A stretch of 64,000 nt of DNA from Aeromonas sanarellii (GTDB taxonomy: Bacteria; Pseudomonadota; Gammaproteobacteria; Enterobacterales; Aeromonadaceae). Of this stretch, positions 8,608-17,695 are shown one piece after another; the stretch's first letter is position 1; each line of letters starts with the position of its first letter. Location: positions 1 through 64,000 of the forward strand of contig NZ_CDBN01000077.1 in NCBI RefSeq assembly GCF_000820085.1, given 5' to 3'. The position numbers and the translations under genes were made by a program. The notes beneath the pieces are model-generated. The model was not told the DNA's origin. It did not search any database and was given only the letters and a program-made list of their open reading frames with translations.

Positions 8608-10266
8608 TCAGTGTCCCCCCGACCCGCCGAGCTCCCGCTCCCGGATGAGCCTCTTGTTCACCTTACCGACGCTGGTCCTGGGGATCTCCTGTACGATGCG
8701 GATCTGGCGGGGAATGGCCCAGCGGTTGATGCAACCGCTCTCCACGAACCCCTGCAGGTGCGTCTTGATGGCCTGGGGATCCAGGCTCACTCCCTCCTTG
8801 CCGACCACCAGCGCCAGCGGGCGCTCCCCCCACTGCTCGTCGGGTACCCCCACCACGGCCACCGAGTGGACCCCGTCGTGGGCGCTGATGAGGTTCTCCA
8901 GCGCCAGCGAGCTGATCCACTCGCCGCCGGTCTTGATCACGTCCTTGATGCGGTCCTTGATCTCCACCGTCCCCTGGGGATCGATGGAGGCCACGTCCCC
9001 GGTGTGCAGCCAGCCGCCGTCCCAGAGCTCAGCCCCCTTGCCCGGCTCCTTCAGGTAGCCCTGCACCAGCCAGGGGGCGCGCACCACTATCTCCCCCATG
9101 GCCTCGCCGTCGTGGGGCAGCTCCCGGCCCGCCAGATCGACGATGCGCAGATCCACCAGGCCGATGGGCTTGCCGGTCTTGATGCGCAGCGGCAACTGCT
9201 CCGCCATGGGCAGCGCCAGCTCCGCCTCGGTCAGGTGCACCACGCACAGGAGCGGGCAGGTCTCCGACATGCCGTAGCCGGCGTGCACCCGGATCCCCTT
9301 CTGGCTGGCCTGGGCCGCGAGGCCGAGCGGCAGCGCACTGCCCCCCAGCAGCATCTTCCAGCCCTCGAACGAGGTCTGTTTGGCCTCCTCGCAATCGAGG
9401 ATCATCTGCAAGATGGTCGGCACGCAGTGGGAGAAGCTCACCCCCTCGTCCCGATAGAGGCGTACCAGCTTGTTCGGCTCGTAGCGGCCAGGATAGACCT
9501 GCTTCACCCCCAGCATGGTCGCCACATAGGGCACGCCCCAGGCGTGGACGTGGAACATGGGAGTGATGGGCATGTAGACATCGTCGGAGCAGAGCAGTGA
9601 CTGTCCCGCATGGGCCGCCAGGGTCCCCAGCTCGTTGAGGGTGTGCAACACCAGCTGGCGGTGGCTGAAATAGACCCCCTTGGGATCCCCGGTGGTGCCC
9701 GTGGTGTAGAACAGGGTCGCCACCGAGTGTTCATCGAAGTCGGGGAAGTCGAAGTGATCGCCCGCCCCGGCCAGCAGCGTCTCGTACTCCCCCAGCACCG
9801 GCAGGCGGGTCGGTGTCGCTTTGTCGTCGGTCAGCTGGACATAGCCGCGTACCGTGGGCAGCTGGTGCTGGATGGTTTCCAGCACCGGCAGGAAGTCGTC
9901 GTGCACCAGCACCAGGTGATCCTCGGCGTGGTTCATCGTGAAGGCGATCTGCTCGGGGGAGAGGCGCACGTTCACCGTGTGCAGCACGGCGCCTATCATG
10001 GGCACCGCGAAGAAGCACTCGAGGGAACGGTGGCTGTCCCAGTCCAGCAGGGCGACGGTGTCGCCGGGGCCCACTCCCGCCGCCGTCAGCAGGTTGGCGA
10101 GGCGGTGGATGCGCTGCTTGAGGGTGCGATAGTCGTAGCGCAGCCTGTCTGCGTAGACGATCTCCCGCTCCGGGTGATAACGCCCCCCGGACAGCAGCAG
10201 GCTCTTGATCAGCAGCGGATAGGCGTGGGCGCCCTCTGCCGGCGCAATGATGCGGGTCTTCACCAT
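8608..10266 (-). CDS. Medium/long-chain fatty acid CoA ligase (AMP-binding)
   Basis: A 552-residue adenylate-forming enzyme that activates a carboxylic acid to its CoA thioester. The P-loop is YTTGTTGDPKGV, the adenylate motif GYGMSETCP, then GWLHTGDVA, the hinge KDRIKDVIKTGGEWIS, and the catalytic lysine near PRTSVGKVNKR. The sequence type is that of AlkK-like medium-chain or long-chain acyl-CoA synthetases. The actual acid cannot be told. The ATG has AAGGAG upstream. It follows the alpha/beta hydrolase gene on the same strand with 71 bases between them, including a CAGGGGA/TCCCCTG hairpin (10307-10327). A link to the envelope and catabolic cluster downstream is plausible but not shown. Confidence 0.88.
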   Translation of the reverse strand: MVKTRIIAPAEGAHAYPLLIKSLLLSGGRYHPEREIVYADRLRYDYRTLKQRIHRLANLLTAAGVGPGDTVALLDWDSHRSLECFFAVPMIGAVLHTVNVRLSPEQIAFTMNHAEDHLVLVHDDFLPVLETIQHQLPTVRGYVQLTDDKATPTRLPVLGEYETLLAGAGDHFDFPDFDEHSVATLFYTTGTTGDPKGVYFSHRQLVLHTLNELGTLAAHAGQSLLCSDDVYMPITPMFHVHAWGVPYVATMLGVKQVYPGRYEPNKLVRLYRDEGVSFSHCVPTILQMILDCEEAKQTSFEGWKMLLGGSALPLGLAAQASQKGIRVHAGYGMSETCPLLCVVHLTEAELALPMAEQLPLRIKTGKPIGLVDLRIVDLAGRELPHDGEAMGEIVVRAPWLVQGYLKEPGKGAELWDGGWLHTGDVASIDPQGTVEIKDRIKDVIKTGGEWISSLALENLISAHDGVHSVAVVGVPDEQWGERPLALVVGKEGVSLDPQAIKTHLQGFVESGCINRWAIPRQIRIVQEIPRTSVGKVNKRLIRERELGGSGGH

Positions 10267-10337
10267 AGGGACTCCTTTCGGTTCATGGTCACAGGCTTGT
10301 GGACTGCAGGGGAGACTCCGTCCCCTGAATGGGATGA

Positions 10338-10916
10338 TCAGCGCTCGAAGCGTGCCAGCAGCGCCCGGGCCTCTGGCCAGGGGCCGAAGCCGCTCGCCGG
10401 ATTGAGGTGCCCCACGGCGCCGACGTCGACGAGCTCGCTCCCCCAGTCGCGGGCCAGGGCGCGGACCGCCTCCGGACTCGCCAGGGGATCGTTCCGGCTC
10501 ATGGCCACCAGGCTCGGGAACGGCAACCCGGTGCGCGGCAAGGGGTGCCAGCCGCCGGCCGCCATGGCCTCCTTGCTGGGATAGTGGGACGGCCAGTCGG
10601 CATCCAGATCCGGTGGCGTCACCAGCAGGGCCCCCTGGACCCTGTGCTGTCTGATTGCGCCGTACTGGGCAGCCCAGTGGGCCACCATCAGCACCCCGGC
10701 ACTGTGGGCCACCAGGATCACCGGCCCCTCGATGGCGGCGAGGGCCTCCTCGATGGCCTCGACCCTGGCCTTGCAGCTCAGCTTGTCCGAGGTGAGTGGC
10801 GGCACGGTGACCACCTGCTCCAGCTCGGCGGCGAGCAGGGTCTGCCAGTGATCCGCCACGTGATCGCGCAGGCCCGGCACTATCAGCACCCTGGCCCTGG
10901 GTTGCCCTTGTTTCAT
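10338..10916 (-). CDS. Alpha/beta hydrolase of the RBBP9/YdeN family
   Basis: A 192-residue serine hydrolase. The oxyanion region starts at VLIVPGLRDHVADHWQ, the nucleophile is Ser72 in VAHSAGVLM, the acid is Asp in SRNDPLAS and the base is His in GAVGHLNPASGFG. This matches the small RBBP9/YdeN family, whose substrates are mostly unknown esters or amides. The ATG used has GGGGAG upstream; the open frame runs further 5' but without family resemblance. About 300 bases separate it from the divergent AraC regulator, and the acyl-CoA ligase follows it. An ester-splitting step before acyl activation is a reasonable guess. Confidence 0.82.
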   Translation of the reverse strand: MKQGQPRARVLIVPGLRDHVADHWQTLLAAELEQVVTVPPLTSDKLSCKARVEAIEEALAAIEGPVILVAHSAGVLMVAHWAAQYGAIRQHRVQGALLVTPPDLDADWPSHYPSKEAMAAGGWHPLPRTGLPFPSLVAMSRNDPLASPEAVRALARDWGSELVDVGAVGHLNPASGFGPWPEARALLARFER

Positions 10917-11214
10917 CTCACTCCCCCTGTCCTGGCTATCCGGCGAGAGCCGGCCGATATGGAAGCCACAGTAAGGGGCTCGCCATTCGGCTGCTTTACC
11001 TTGGGTGCCATGGAGTTGTCTTTTTGCGACAGAGACTCGGCCGGACAAGGCGGCGATCACGGGGTCGGGACGCCATCGGAAGCGGACTGTGAGCGAGCTC
11101 ACCCCCTGGGATCTGCGACTAATAGATAAGTTAATAAGCCTTCCCATGATGTAGCCGAAATGATAATAAATGGTTAACAACCAGCAGATGAGCTGTCGCC
11201 ATGGGAACTGCATC

Positions 11215-12267
11215 ATGACCCTTCTTGCCAGAGCCGCTACCCTCACCAACTACCTCGACGTCGCCCGCCAACTGGGCCTCAACACCCCCAGCCTGCTGTC
11301 CCAGGCCGGGCTCAGCGCCTCCATACTGGATGTCCCGAATCAGCGCATCCCGGTCGCCACCATCATCAACCTGCTGGAGCTCACCGCCCGCACCGGCGAC
11401 TGCCAGAGCCTGGGGCTGCGCATGGCAGAGCATCGCCAGCTGTCGGATTTTGGCGAGGTGAGCCTGCTGCTGAGCTACCAGCCCAATCTGCGCGAGGCCC
11501 TGCAGGTGATGGTGCAGTACATCCACCTGTTCAACAACGCCCTGGCCATCTACATCGAGGAGGCGGGCAAGACGGTCATCATCCGCGAGGAGATCATCAC
11601 CGACACCCCCATGCCGTCGCGCCAGACCACGGAGCTCGCGGTCGGCGTCATGTACCGTTTCTGCGCCTCCCAGGTCGGGGTCGGCGCCAACTGGCATCCC
11701 ATCAGCGTCAACTTCACCCATGACGCGCCGGCGGATCTCTCCATCCACAAGCGGCTGTTCGGCTGCAAGCTGGAGTTCGGCAGCGAGTTCAACGGCATCG
11801 TCTGCCACGCCGCGGATCTGGACGTTCCCAATCCCCTGGCCAACCAGGCCATGGCCCGCCACGCGCGCCAGTACCTGGACACCCTGGTGGTGGAGACCCA
11901 GCAATCCCTGCTCACCGACGTGCGCAAGGCCATCTACCTGCTGCTGCCCATGGGGCGCGCCACCATAGAGCAGATCGCCCGCACCCTGGGGATGAACGTG
12001 CGCACCCTGCAGCGCCACCTCGAGGAGAGCGGCGCCACCTTCAGCGAGCTGGTCAACGAGGTACGCCGGGACCTGGTGATGCGCTACCTGCAAAACTCCG
12101 GCTATTCGCTGGGCCACATCGCCGACATGCTGGGTTACTCCATGCCGAGCTCCTTCACCCGCTGGTTCAACGCCCAGTTCGGCATGCCGCCGGCCACCTG
12201 GCGCACCCGCAACAAGATAGTGCCCAAGGCGGCCCAGAACGTGCGCACCAGCCTGGCCTACGGCTAG
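11215..12267 (+). CDS. AraC-family transcriptional regulator (OruR/Arabinose_bd type)
   Basis: A 350-residue regulator. Residues about 15-200 are the ligand-sensing domain of the OruR/GbdR-unlike Arabinose_bd family (LTNYLDVARQLGLN, LGLRMAEHRQLSDFGEVSLLLSYQPNLREAL). The C-terminal 100 residues hold two helix-turn-helix units: ATIEQIARTLGMNVRTLQRHL and LGHIADMLGYSMPSSFTRWF. I chose the second ATG (MTLLARAATL) because GGGA lies eight bases upstream; the first, 45 bases earlier, has no ribosome site. It is divergent from the hydrolase gene and next to the DUF1302/RND cluster. It is my best candidate for the protein binding the 21-bp direct repeats upstream of both nearby operons. Confidence 0.88.
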   Translation: MTLLARAATLTNYLDVARQLGLNTPSLLSQAGLSASILDVPNQRIPVATIINLLELTARTGDCQSLGLRMAEHRQLSDFGEVSLLLSYQPNLREALQVMVQYIHLFNNALAIYIEEAGKTVIIREEIITDTPMPSRQTTELAVGVMYRFCASQVGVGANWHPISVNFTHDAPADLSIHKRLFGCKLEFGSEFNGIVCHAADLDVPNPLANQAMARHARQYLDTLVVETQQSLLTDVRKAIYLLLPMGRATIEQIARTLGMNVRTLQRHLEESGATFSELVNEVRRDLVMRYLQNSGYSLGHIADMLGYSMPSSFTRWFNAQFGMPPATWRTRNKIVPKAAQNVRTSLAYG

Positions 12268-12290
12268 ATCATCATTCCCCTTCGCCAGAC

Positions 12291-12325
12291 GTAAAGAGGG
12301 AGGCATCAGCCTCCCTCTTTACGTT
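12291..12325 (+). terminator. Terminator of the AraC regulator gene
   Basis: A perfect 14-bp inverted repeat (GTAAAGAGGGAGGC and its complement) with an ATCA loop sits 24 bases after the stop codon. The U-rich side is CTCTTTAC. Confidence 0.85.
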
Positions 12326-12442
12326 CCGCTTTTCCTCATATGGGGAACTCCTCATCCACAGCAAAGCAAGGGATACGCTGGAAACCTGCATCACGACACT
12401 CCCGCATCCCGTTGCCATCCCACCCAGCCCCTCAGCAGATCA

Positions 12443-12478
12443 CGTCCAAAAGAAGAGGGAGGCCTGACGCCTCCCTCT
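12443..12478 (-). terminator. Terminator of the RND cluster
   Basis: The stem AGAGGGAGGC / GCCTCCCTCT with a five-base loop is followed on the minus strand by TTCTTTTGG. Its stem is nearly identical to that of the AraC terminator 150 bases away, the two facing each other. Confidence 0.85.
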
Positions 12479-12496
12479 GTTGCCCCTTGCCGCTTC

Positions 12497-15010
12497 CTAG
12501 CGGGCATCGGCCGGCAGTGGCGACGCCATCCTCCCCTGGGGCGCGCTCGCACTGGGTTCTGCCCCCTTCTCCCCGGCCAGGGCGGGCCGGGTGCCGCGCA
12601 AGAGGAAGTAGGAGAGCGCCGGCACCCCGATCAGCGCCCCCAGCATGTTCCACAGGAACATGAAGGTGAGCAGGATCCCCATATCCGCCTGGAACTTGAT
12701 CGGTGACCAGGCCCAGCCCACCACACCGGCGGCCAGGGTGATCCCCACCAGCCCCACCACCCGGCCGGTGAAGGCCACTGCGTTGCGGTAGGACTCCACC
12801 AGCGACATGCCCTGGCGCTGGTAGTGCAGCTGCACGCTCAGCAGGTAGAGCGCGTAGTCCACGCCGATGCCGACCCCGAGCGCGATCACCGGCAGGGTCG
12901 CCACCTTGACGCCTATCCCCATGGCTACCATCAGCGCCTCGCACAACACAGAGGTGAGCATCAGCGGCACCAGGGCCACCACGGTCGCCCGCCAGCTGCG
13001 GAAGGTGATGAGGCAGAAGACGGTCACCGCCAGGTAGACGTAGAGCAGCATGGTGCGGTTCGCCTCGTGCACCACCAGGTTGGTGGCGGCCTCGATGCCG
13101 GCCGAGCCCGCGGCGAGCAGGAACTGGCGATCCGACGACGAGTTCTCCCGGGCGAACCGATCGGCGATGGCCACCACGCCGCTCAGGGTCTCGGCCTTGT
13201 GATCCTTGAGGTAGGCGATCACCGGCATCAGGGAGCAGTCGGTGTTGAACAGCTCGGGGCTGTTGACCGAGGCCTGCTGGGCGGCGTAGTTCAACACGTT
13301 CTGATTGCGCTGTATGCTGGCGAGCCTGGGGTTGCCCTCGTAGGTGCCGGCGGTGATCTGGCGCACCGCGTTGACCAGGGAGCTGGTGGCCTGCACCCCC
13401 GGGTGCTGCTGCAGCTCCCAGCCCAGGCGATCCGCCAGGATCAGGGTCTGATAGTTGAGGCAACCTTCCGGCGCCGTCTTGACCATCACCGCGAACAGAT
13501 CGCTGGAGAGCGCATAGTGGCTGGTGATATAGCCGTTGTCCCTGTTGTAGCGCGAATCGGCCCGCAGCTCAGGTGCCCCGCTGTCCAGATCGCCGACTTT
13601 CAGGTTCAGGCTCACCAGGTAGCCGCCGATCCCCATGGCCAGACCCAACGCCACCACAAAGGTGGCCCACTTGCGCTCGGTGCAGCAGTCCAGCAGCGCC
13701 CAGAGCTTGCCGAAACCCTGGTTGGCGGCGGCGTTGGTGTCGATCCTGAGGGCCCGCTCCGCCGCCTTGCGCCCGACCCCCACGAAGGAGAGCGCCACCG
13801 GCATCAGCAGCAGGGAAGTGAAGATCAGCACCGCCACCCCTATGCTGGCGGTGATGGCAAGATCCTGAATGACCGGGATGTCGATCAGCATCAGCACCGC
13901 GAAGCCCACCGCATCGGCGAGCAGCGCCGTGACCCCGGCCAGGAACAGGCGGCGGAAGGTGTAGCGGGCGGCGATCAGGCGATGGGTGCCGCGGGCGATG
14001 TCCTGCATGATACCGTTCATCTTCTGGGCCGCGTGGGAGACCCCGATGGCGAAGATGAGGAAGGGCACCAGCACCGAATAGGGATCGATGGCGTAGCCAA
14101 GCCAGGCGACCAGCCCGAGCTGCCACACCACGGCGATCAGCGAGCAGCCCACCACCAGCAGGGTGCTGCGCACGCAGCGGGTGTAGAGGAAGATGATGGC
14201 CAGCGAGGTCACCACCGCCAGGCCGAAGAACATGATCACCTGGATCAGGCCGTCGATGAGATCCCCCACCAGCTTGGCGAAGCCGATGACCCGGATCTTG
14301 TACTTGCCCGTCCCCTCCTCCCCCGCCTGGTGGGGCTTGCCGTCGAACTCGATCTGGCTGCGCAGCTGTTCGATGCGCTGGGAGAACTCGTGATAGTTGA
14401 GGGGCTGGCCTGTGGCCGAGGCCTTGTCCAGCAGGGGCACGATCAGCATGCTGGATTTAAAGTCGCTCGCCACCAGGCTGCCGACGATGCCGGCCCGATG
14501 GATGTTCTGGCGCAGCTGCTCGATGTCGGCGGGCTTGCCCTGATAGGCGTCCGGCATCACGGGGCCGCCCTGGAAGCCCTCTTCCGTCACCTCGGTCCAG
14601 CGCACCGCCGGGCTCCACAGGGACTTCATCCAGGCGCGGTCCACCCCCTCGGTGAGGAATAGCTCGTCATTGACCCGCTTGAGCACGCTCAGATAACCGG
14701 GATCGAAGATGTCCCCTTGGGTGTTCTCCACCACCACCCGCACCGAGTTGCCGAGGCCGCGCAGGGACTGGCGGTTCTCCAGAAAGTTTTTGATGTAGGG
14801 CTGGCTCTGGGGGATCATCTTCTCGAAGCTGGGGCGCAGCTCCAGGCGAGTCGTCGCCATATAGCCGAGCACCAGGGTCGCCAGCGTCATAAAGAGCATG
14901 AACAGGGCTCTGTGGTTGAACACCAGCCGTTCCAGCAGGTTGCCGGAGCGCCGATCGAAATCCGCCAGCTCGCGGATCACCGGCATCGCATCTTGCTTCA
15001 CATGGCCCAT
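12497..15010 (-). CDS. RND/MMPL-family exporter
   Basis: An 837-residue inner-membrane transporter of the resistance-nodulation-division superfamily, MMPL/HAE3-like branch. Each half has one transmembrane helix, a large periplasmic loop and a five- to six-helix bundle. The helix-4-like segments are VLVPFLIFAIGVSHAAQKMNG and VIALGVGIGVDYALYLLSV, the second carrying the proton-relay Asp. The family usually moves lipids or hydrophobic compounds. The ATG has GAGG upstream. It is the last gene of the DUF1302-DUF1329-YCF48-RND set; these four are found together in many Proteobacteria, which supports one machine. There is no membrane-fusion or TolC-like partner nearby. Confidence 0.88.
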   Translation of the reverse strand: MGHVKQDAMPVIRELADFDRRSGNLLERLVFNHRALFMLFMTLATLVLGYMATTRLELRPSFEKMIPQSQPYIKNFLENRQSLRGLGNSVRVVVENTQGDIFDPGYLSVLKRVNDELFLTEGVDRAWMKSLWSPAVRWTEVTEEGFQGGPVMPDAYQGKPADIEQLRQNIHRAGIVGSLVASDFKSSMLIVPLLDKASATGQPLNYHEFSQRIEQLRSQIEFDGKPHQAGEEGTGKYKIRVIGFAKLVGDLIDGLIQVIMFFGLAVVTSLAIIFLYTRCVRSTLLVVGCSLIAVVWQLGLVAWLGYAIDPYSVLVPFLIFAIGVSHAAQKMNGIMQDIARGTHRLIAARYTFRRLFLAGVTALLADAVGFAVLMLIDIPVIQDLAITASIGVAVLIFTSLLLMPVALSFVGVGRKAAERALRIDTNAAANQGFGKLWALLDCCTERKWATFVVALGLAMGIGGYLVSLNLKVGDLDSGAPELRADSRYNRDNGYITSHYALSSDLFAVMVKTAPEGCLNYQTLILADRLGWELQQHPGVQATSSLVNAVRQITAGTYEGNPRLASIQRNQNVLNYAAQQASVNSPELFNTDCSLMPVIAYLKDHKAETLSGVVAIADRFARENSSSDRQFLLAAGSAGIEAATNLVVHEANRTMLLYVYLAVTVFCLITFRSWRATVVALVPLMLTSVLCEALMVAMGIGVKVATLPVIALGVGIGVDYALYLLSVQLHYQRQGMSLVESYRNAVAFTGRVVGLVGITLAAGVVGWAWSPIKFQADMGILLTFMFLWNMLGALIGVPALSYFLLRGTRPALAGEKGAEPSASAPQGRMASPLPADAR

Positions 15011-15079
15011 CTCTGGATCCTCGTTATCGTGATGGGGCCGTCATCCTGACGGCCTGATTTGGCAAAGCCTGTGACGGCC

Positions 15080-16165
15080 TCAATTCACCGCCAGGGTGCG
15101 CACGCCGCGGTGACCCACCAGCGCCAGGGTGCCACGGGGCGTCAACAGGACGCCCGCCACCGGCGAGGGCTCCGCCTCGGCCACCAGTTGCAGAGGCCTA
15201 TCCCCATTCACCCGCAGCATGTGGCCGGCCTGGGTGAAGAGGCGGACATGCCCCCCGGCATCCTGCACCGCCGCACTGATGCTGATGGGCAGCTTGCTGG
15301 CGAGTTGAGTCCAGTTTGCGCCACCGTCCGTGCTGCGATAGACGTGGCCGCGCAGGCCATAGACCAGCAGCTCGCCGGGGCGGCCGATCAGGCCGAAGAA
15401 GCTCCCCTCGTAGGGGGATGGCAGCGCCACGAAACGTTGCGCCGCCTCATCCCACTGGCGCAGCAGACCCTGCTCGCCGGCGAGATAGAGGCTCTCCCCG
15501 GCCCGGGCGATGGCGTTGAGGTGGAGCCCGTCCGGGTTGTCGGTGCGATCCTGCATCGGCGTCCAGTGCTGGCCGCCATCCTCGGTGCGCAGAATGAGGT
15601 TGAACACCCCGACCACATAGCCGACCCTGTCGTCGGCGAACCAGACGTCGAGCAGCGGCTTGTCCGCCCCCTCCTCGATAAGGCGTTGCCCCTCCTCCAC
15701 GAGCGCGGCCCACTGCTCGTTGTCCGGTTCGGCCTTGGCTTTCTCGGCGTAATAGGCGCGCACCAGCTCGCCTATCTGGCGGCCATCCAGCTGCTTCTGC
15801 CAGCTGGCCCCGCCGTCGGCGCTGTGCAACACGACCCCGTCCCCGCCCACGACCCAGCCCTGCTCGGGGCTGGGGAAGGCGACGGCGGTGAGATCCACGC
15901 TCACCGGCACCCTGGCCTGCTGCCAACCCTTGCCTTCATCGTCGGAGTAGAGGATGTGACCCCGCTGCCCCACCGCCACCAGCCGGCTGCCGGCTCGGGC
16001 CAGATCCAGCAAGGGGCTCTGCTTGGCCAGGGCGCTCGGCTTGGCCGGCAAGTCCAGCACGTCCACATAGGCCGTCGCCGCCGTGATCGTCTCCGCGCTC
16101 TGCGCGGGCCCTGCCATCAGCAGGGCGCCGCACAGCCAGGGCGCCAACTTGTTGAATGAACCCAT
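15080..16165 (-). CDS. Secreted YCF48/BNR-repeat beta-propeller protein
   Basis: A 361-residue protein with a signal peptide (cleavage near PAQSAET). The rest is a seven-bladed-propeller type repeat of the YCF48 (photosystem II assembly factor-like) and BNR class: repeated SADGGASW, TEDGGQHW and STDGGANW Asp-box turns with VGxxGxxL spacers. It is therefore periplasmic or extracellular and probably a scaffold rather than an enzyme. It lies 69 bases upstream of the RND gene and downstream of DUF1329, as in the same four-gene set in other bacteria. The ATG has AAGGAAG upstream. Its role in that set is not known. Confidence 0.85.
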   Translation of the reverse strand: MGSFNKLAPWLCGALLMAGPAQSAETITAATAYVDVLDLPAKPSALAKQSPLLDLARAGSRLVAVGQRGHILYSDDEGKGWQQARVPVSVDLTAVAFPSPEQGWVVGGDGVVLHSADGGASWQKQLDGRQIGELVRAYYAEKAKAEPDNEQWAALVEEGQRLIEEGADKPLLDVWFADDRVGYVVGVFNLILRTEDGGQHWTPMQDRTDNPDGLHLNAIARAGESLYLAGEQGLLRQWDEAAQRFVALPSPYEGSFFGLIGRPGELLVYGLRGHVYRSTDGGANWTQLASKLPISISAAVQDAGGHVRLFTQAGHMLRVNGDRPLQLVAEAEPSPVAGVLLTPRGTLALVGHRGVRTLAVN

Positions 16166-16205
16166 ACCACTTCCTTGTCTTCAAAACCCATCGGATGGTC
16201 GCAAC

Positions 16206-16288
16206 AACCCCACCCCGGCCCTCCCCTTGGCAAGGGGAGGGAGCACTTCACGCCTCCCCCTTTCGAAGGGGGTGGCCGGGAGGGAGGT
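16206..16288. repeat. REP-like palindromic element, copy A
   Basis: An 83-base element begins AACCCCACCCC and holds two hairpins, CCTCCCCTTGG..CAAGGGGAGG and CCCCCTTTCGAAGGGGG. It is the reverse-complement relative of the element at 21479-21556. It lies between the DUF1329 and YCF48-like genes inside an apparent operon, so it may act as an mRNA stability or attenuation element. Confidence 0.7.
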
Positions 16289-16307
16289 CAGTGGAGATCA
16301 TCAACGC

Positions 16308-17669
16308 TTAGCGGATCCCGGCGCCCGCCAGTGACTCCGGCGACCACTTCGCCTTGGACAGGGGGGCGCCATACTTGATGCCGCCATGGGGGCCCACCAC
16401 ACCGTTGATGTTGTAGGTGCCCGCCACCAGGTCATAGATCATGAAGGGGGTAGCATCCGGGGTCTCTTTGTCGTAGCTCTGGCTCAGGAAGGCGAAGGAG
16501 CCGCGATAGAGCTGACCACGGGCGTCGTACTGATCGGACGCCAGGGCCATCCAGCTGTCCTCGTCCAGGTAGAAGCGACGCTTGGCGTAGATGTGGCGCT
16601 CGCCGGCCTTGAGGGTCCCCTCCACCACCCAGACCCTGTGTTTCTCCCAGCGCACGTGATCCGGCGACAGGAAGTTCGGGGTGGTCAGCGCCTTGGCGTT
16701 CGGCTCATAGGTCAGCTTGTAGGTGTTGTAGGGAACGATCATCTCCTGCTTGCCCACCAGCTTCCAGTCGAAGCGGTCCAGCGCGCCGTTGAAGACGAAG
16801 ACGTCGTCATAGGTGCCGGCGCCCGAGGTGCCCGGGTTCGGGGTGTCATAGGCCAGGTTCGGCGCCAGTTTGACCCGGCGCTGCCCCGGCAGGTACTGCC
16901 AGGCCTTGCGCGGCTGCTCCAAGGGGTTGGCGGCATCGCGCAGCATGATGGCTTCACCGGCGCGGCGGGCGGGCCCGGTGTAGTAAAGCTTCATCTGGTA
17001 GTAGGTGTCCTTGGCCGAGATGGGCTTCTTCATGTCCTCGTAGATGGCGTAGTTGATGAACGCCTGCCCCGTGGTGGAGAGCGCCGCCGTGCCTGCGGCA
17101 TCGACGTTCCAGGAGTCGTACTTGGTGGCGATGTTCACCCCCTGATAGCGCAGCAGGAAGTTCCACATGGCCTCGGCCCCGGTCTGCGGGATCGGGAAGG
17201 GAATGCCCGGCAGCACCTTGTCCACCGCGAGCCCCCCCTCCAGGGTCTGGGCGCTGACGGCGTTCAGCCTGGTGTTGTCCAACACCTCCCTGGGCAGCGC
17301 CACGCTGCGGTGGGTCGGGTAGACATCCACCCGGAAGTCAGGGAAGCGCTTGAGCAGCTCCGCCGTGGTGGCGGTCAGCGCCCCCTTGTACTGGCCTGCG
17401 TTTTTGCCGTCGATCACCAGCAGGGGCTTGTCGCTCGCATAGGGGTCAGGGCGCATGCTGTCGCCCGCCTTGAAGCCAGCCGGCGGTGTGGTCAGGCCGC
17501 CGGTATAGGCGGGGATGGAGCCATCGGCGTTGGCCGCCGCGTCGGCGCCCACCCCGGTCAGGCTGGTGCCGAGCTTGCCCGCCTCGCTCGCGGAAACGGC
17601 CGCCTGGGCCTGGCCGGCAAAGGCCAGGGCGAGGGAGAGGGCCAGCAATGTTTGTGTAGGTTTCATCAT
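16308..17669 (-). CDS. DUF1329 family secreted protein
   Basis: A 453-residue protein with a signal peptide (MMKPTQTLLALSLALAFAG, cleavage after AQA). It matches the DUF1329 family, which has a LolA/LolB-like outer-membrane-lipoprotein-sorting fold. Family marks are PAYTGGLTTPPAGFKAGD near the N-terminus, RRAGEAIMLRDAANP, RRVKLAPNLAYDTPNPGTSG and the C-terminal DLVAGTYNINGV. No lipobox Cys is present, so it is probably soluble in the periplasm. GGAGAACGAG precedes a tandem ATGATG start. It lies 26 bases downstream of the DUF1302 gene. A role in passing lipid-like ligand between the outer membrane protein and the RND exporter is inferred from fold and context. Confidence 0.88.
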   Translation of the reverse strand: MMKPTQTLLALSLALAFAGQAQAAVSASEAGKLGTSLTGVGADAAANADGSIPAYTGGLTTPPAGFKAGDSMRPDPYASDKPLLVIDGKNAGQYKGALTATTAELLKRFPDFRVDVYPTHRSVALPREVLDNTRLNAVSAQTLEGGLAVDKVLPGIPFPIPQTGAEAMWNFLLRYQGVNIATKYDSWNVDAAGTAALSTTGQAFINYAIYEDMKKPISAKDTYYQMKLYYTGPARRAGEAIMLRDAANPLEQPRKAWQYLPGQRRVKLAPNLAYDTPNPGTSGAGTYDDVFVFNGALDRFDWKLVGKQEMIVPYNTYKLTYEPNAKALTTPNFLSPDHVRWEKHRVWVVEGTLKAGERHIYAKRRFYLDEDSWMALASDQYDARGQLYRGSFAFLSQSYDKETPDATPFMIYDLVAGTYNINGVVGPHGGIKYGAPLSKAKWSPESLAGAGIR

Positions 17670-17695
17670 CTCGTTCTCCGACTCGGTCGCTTGAC

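Noticed and set aside
10980..11050. Third copy of the AraC-type operator near the regulator gene (GCCATGGAG...GACAGAG)
   Set aside because: Half-sites and the 21-bp spacing are not preserved; resemblance is limited to a few bases.
12824..14662. Long plus-strand open frame (over 600 codons) inside the RND gene region
   Set aside because: It is a composition shadow of the minus-strand exporter: His/Gly/Gln-rich translation, no domain, no ribosome site.
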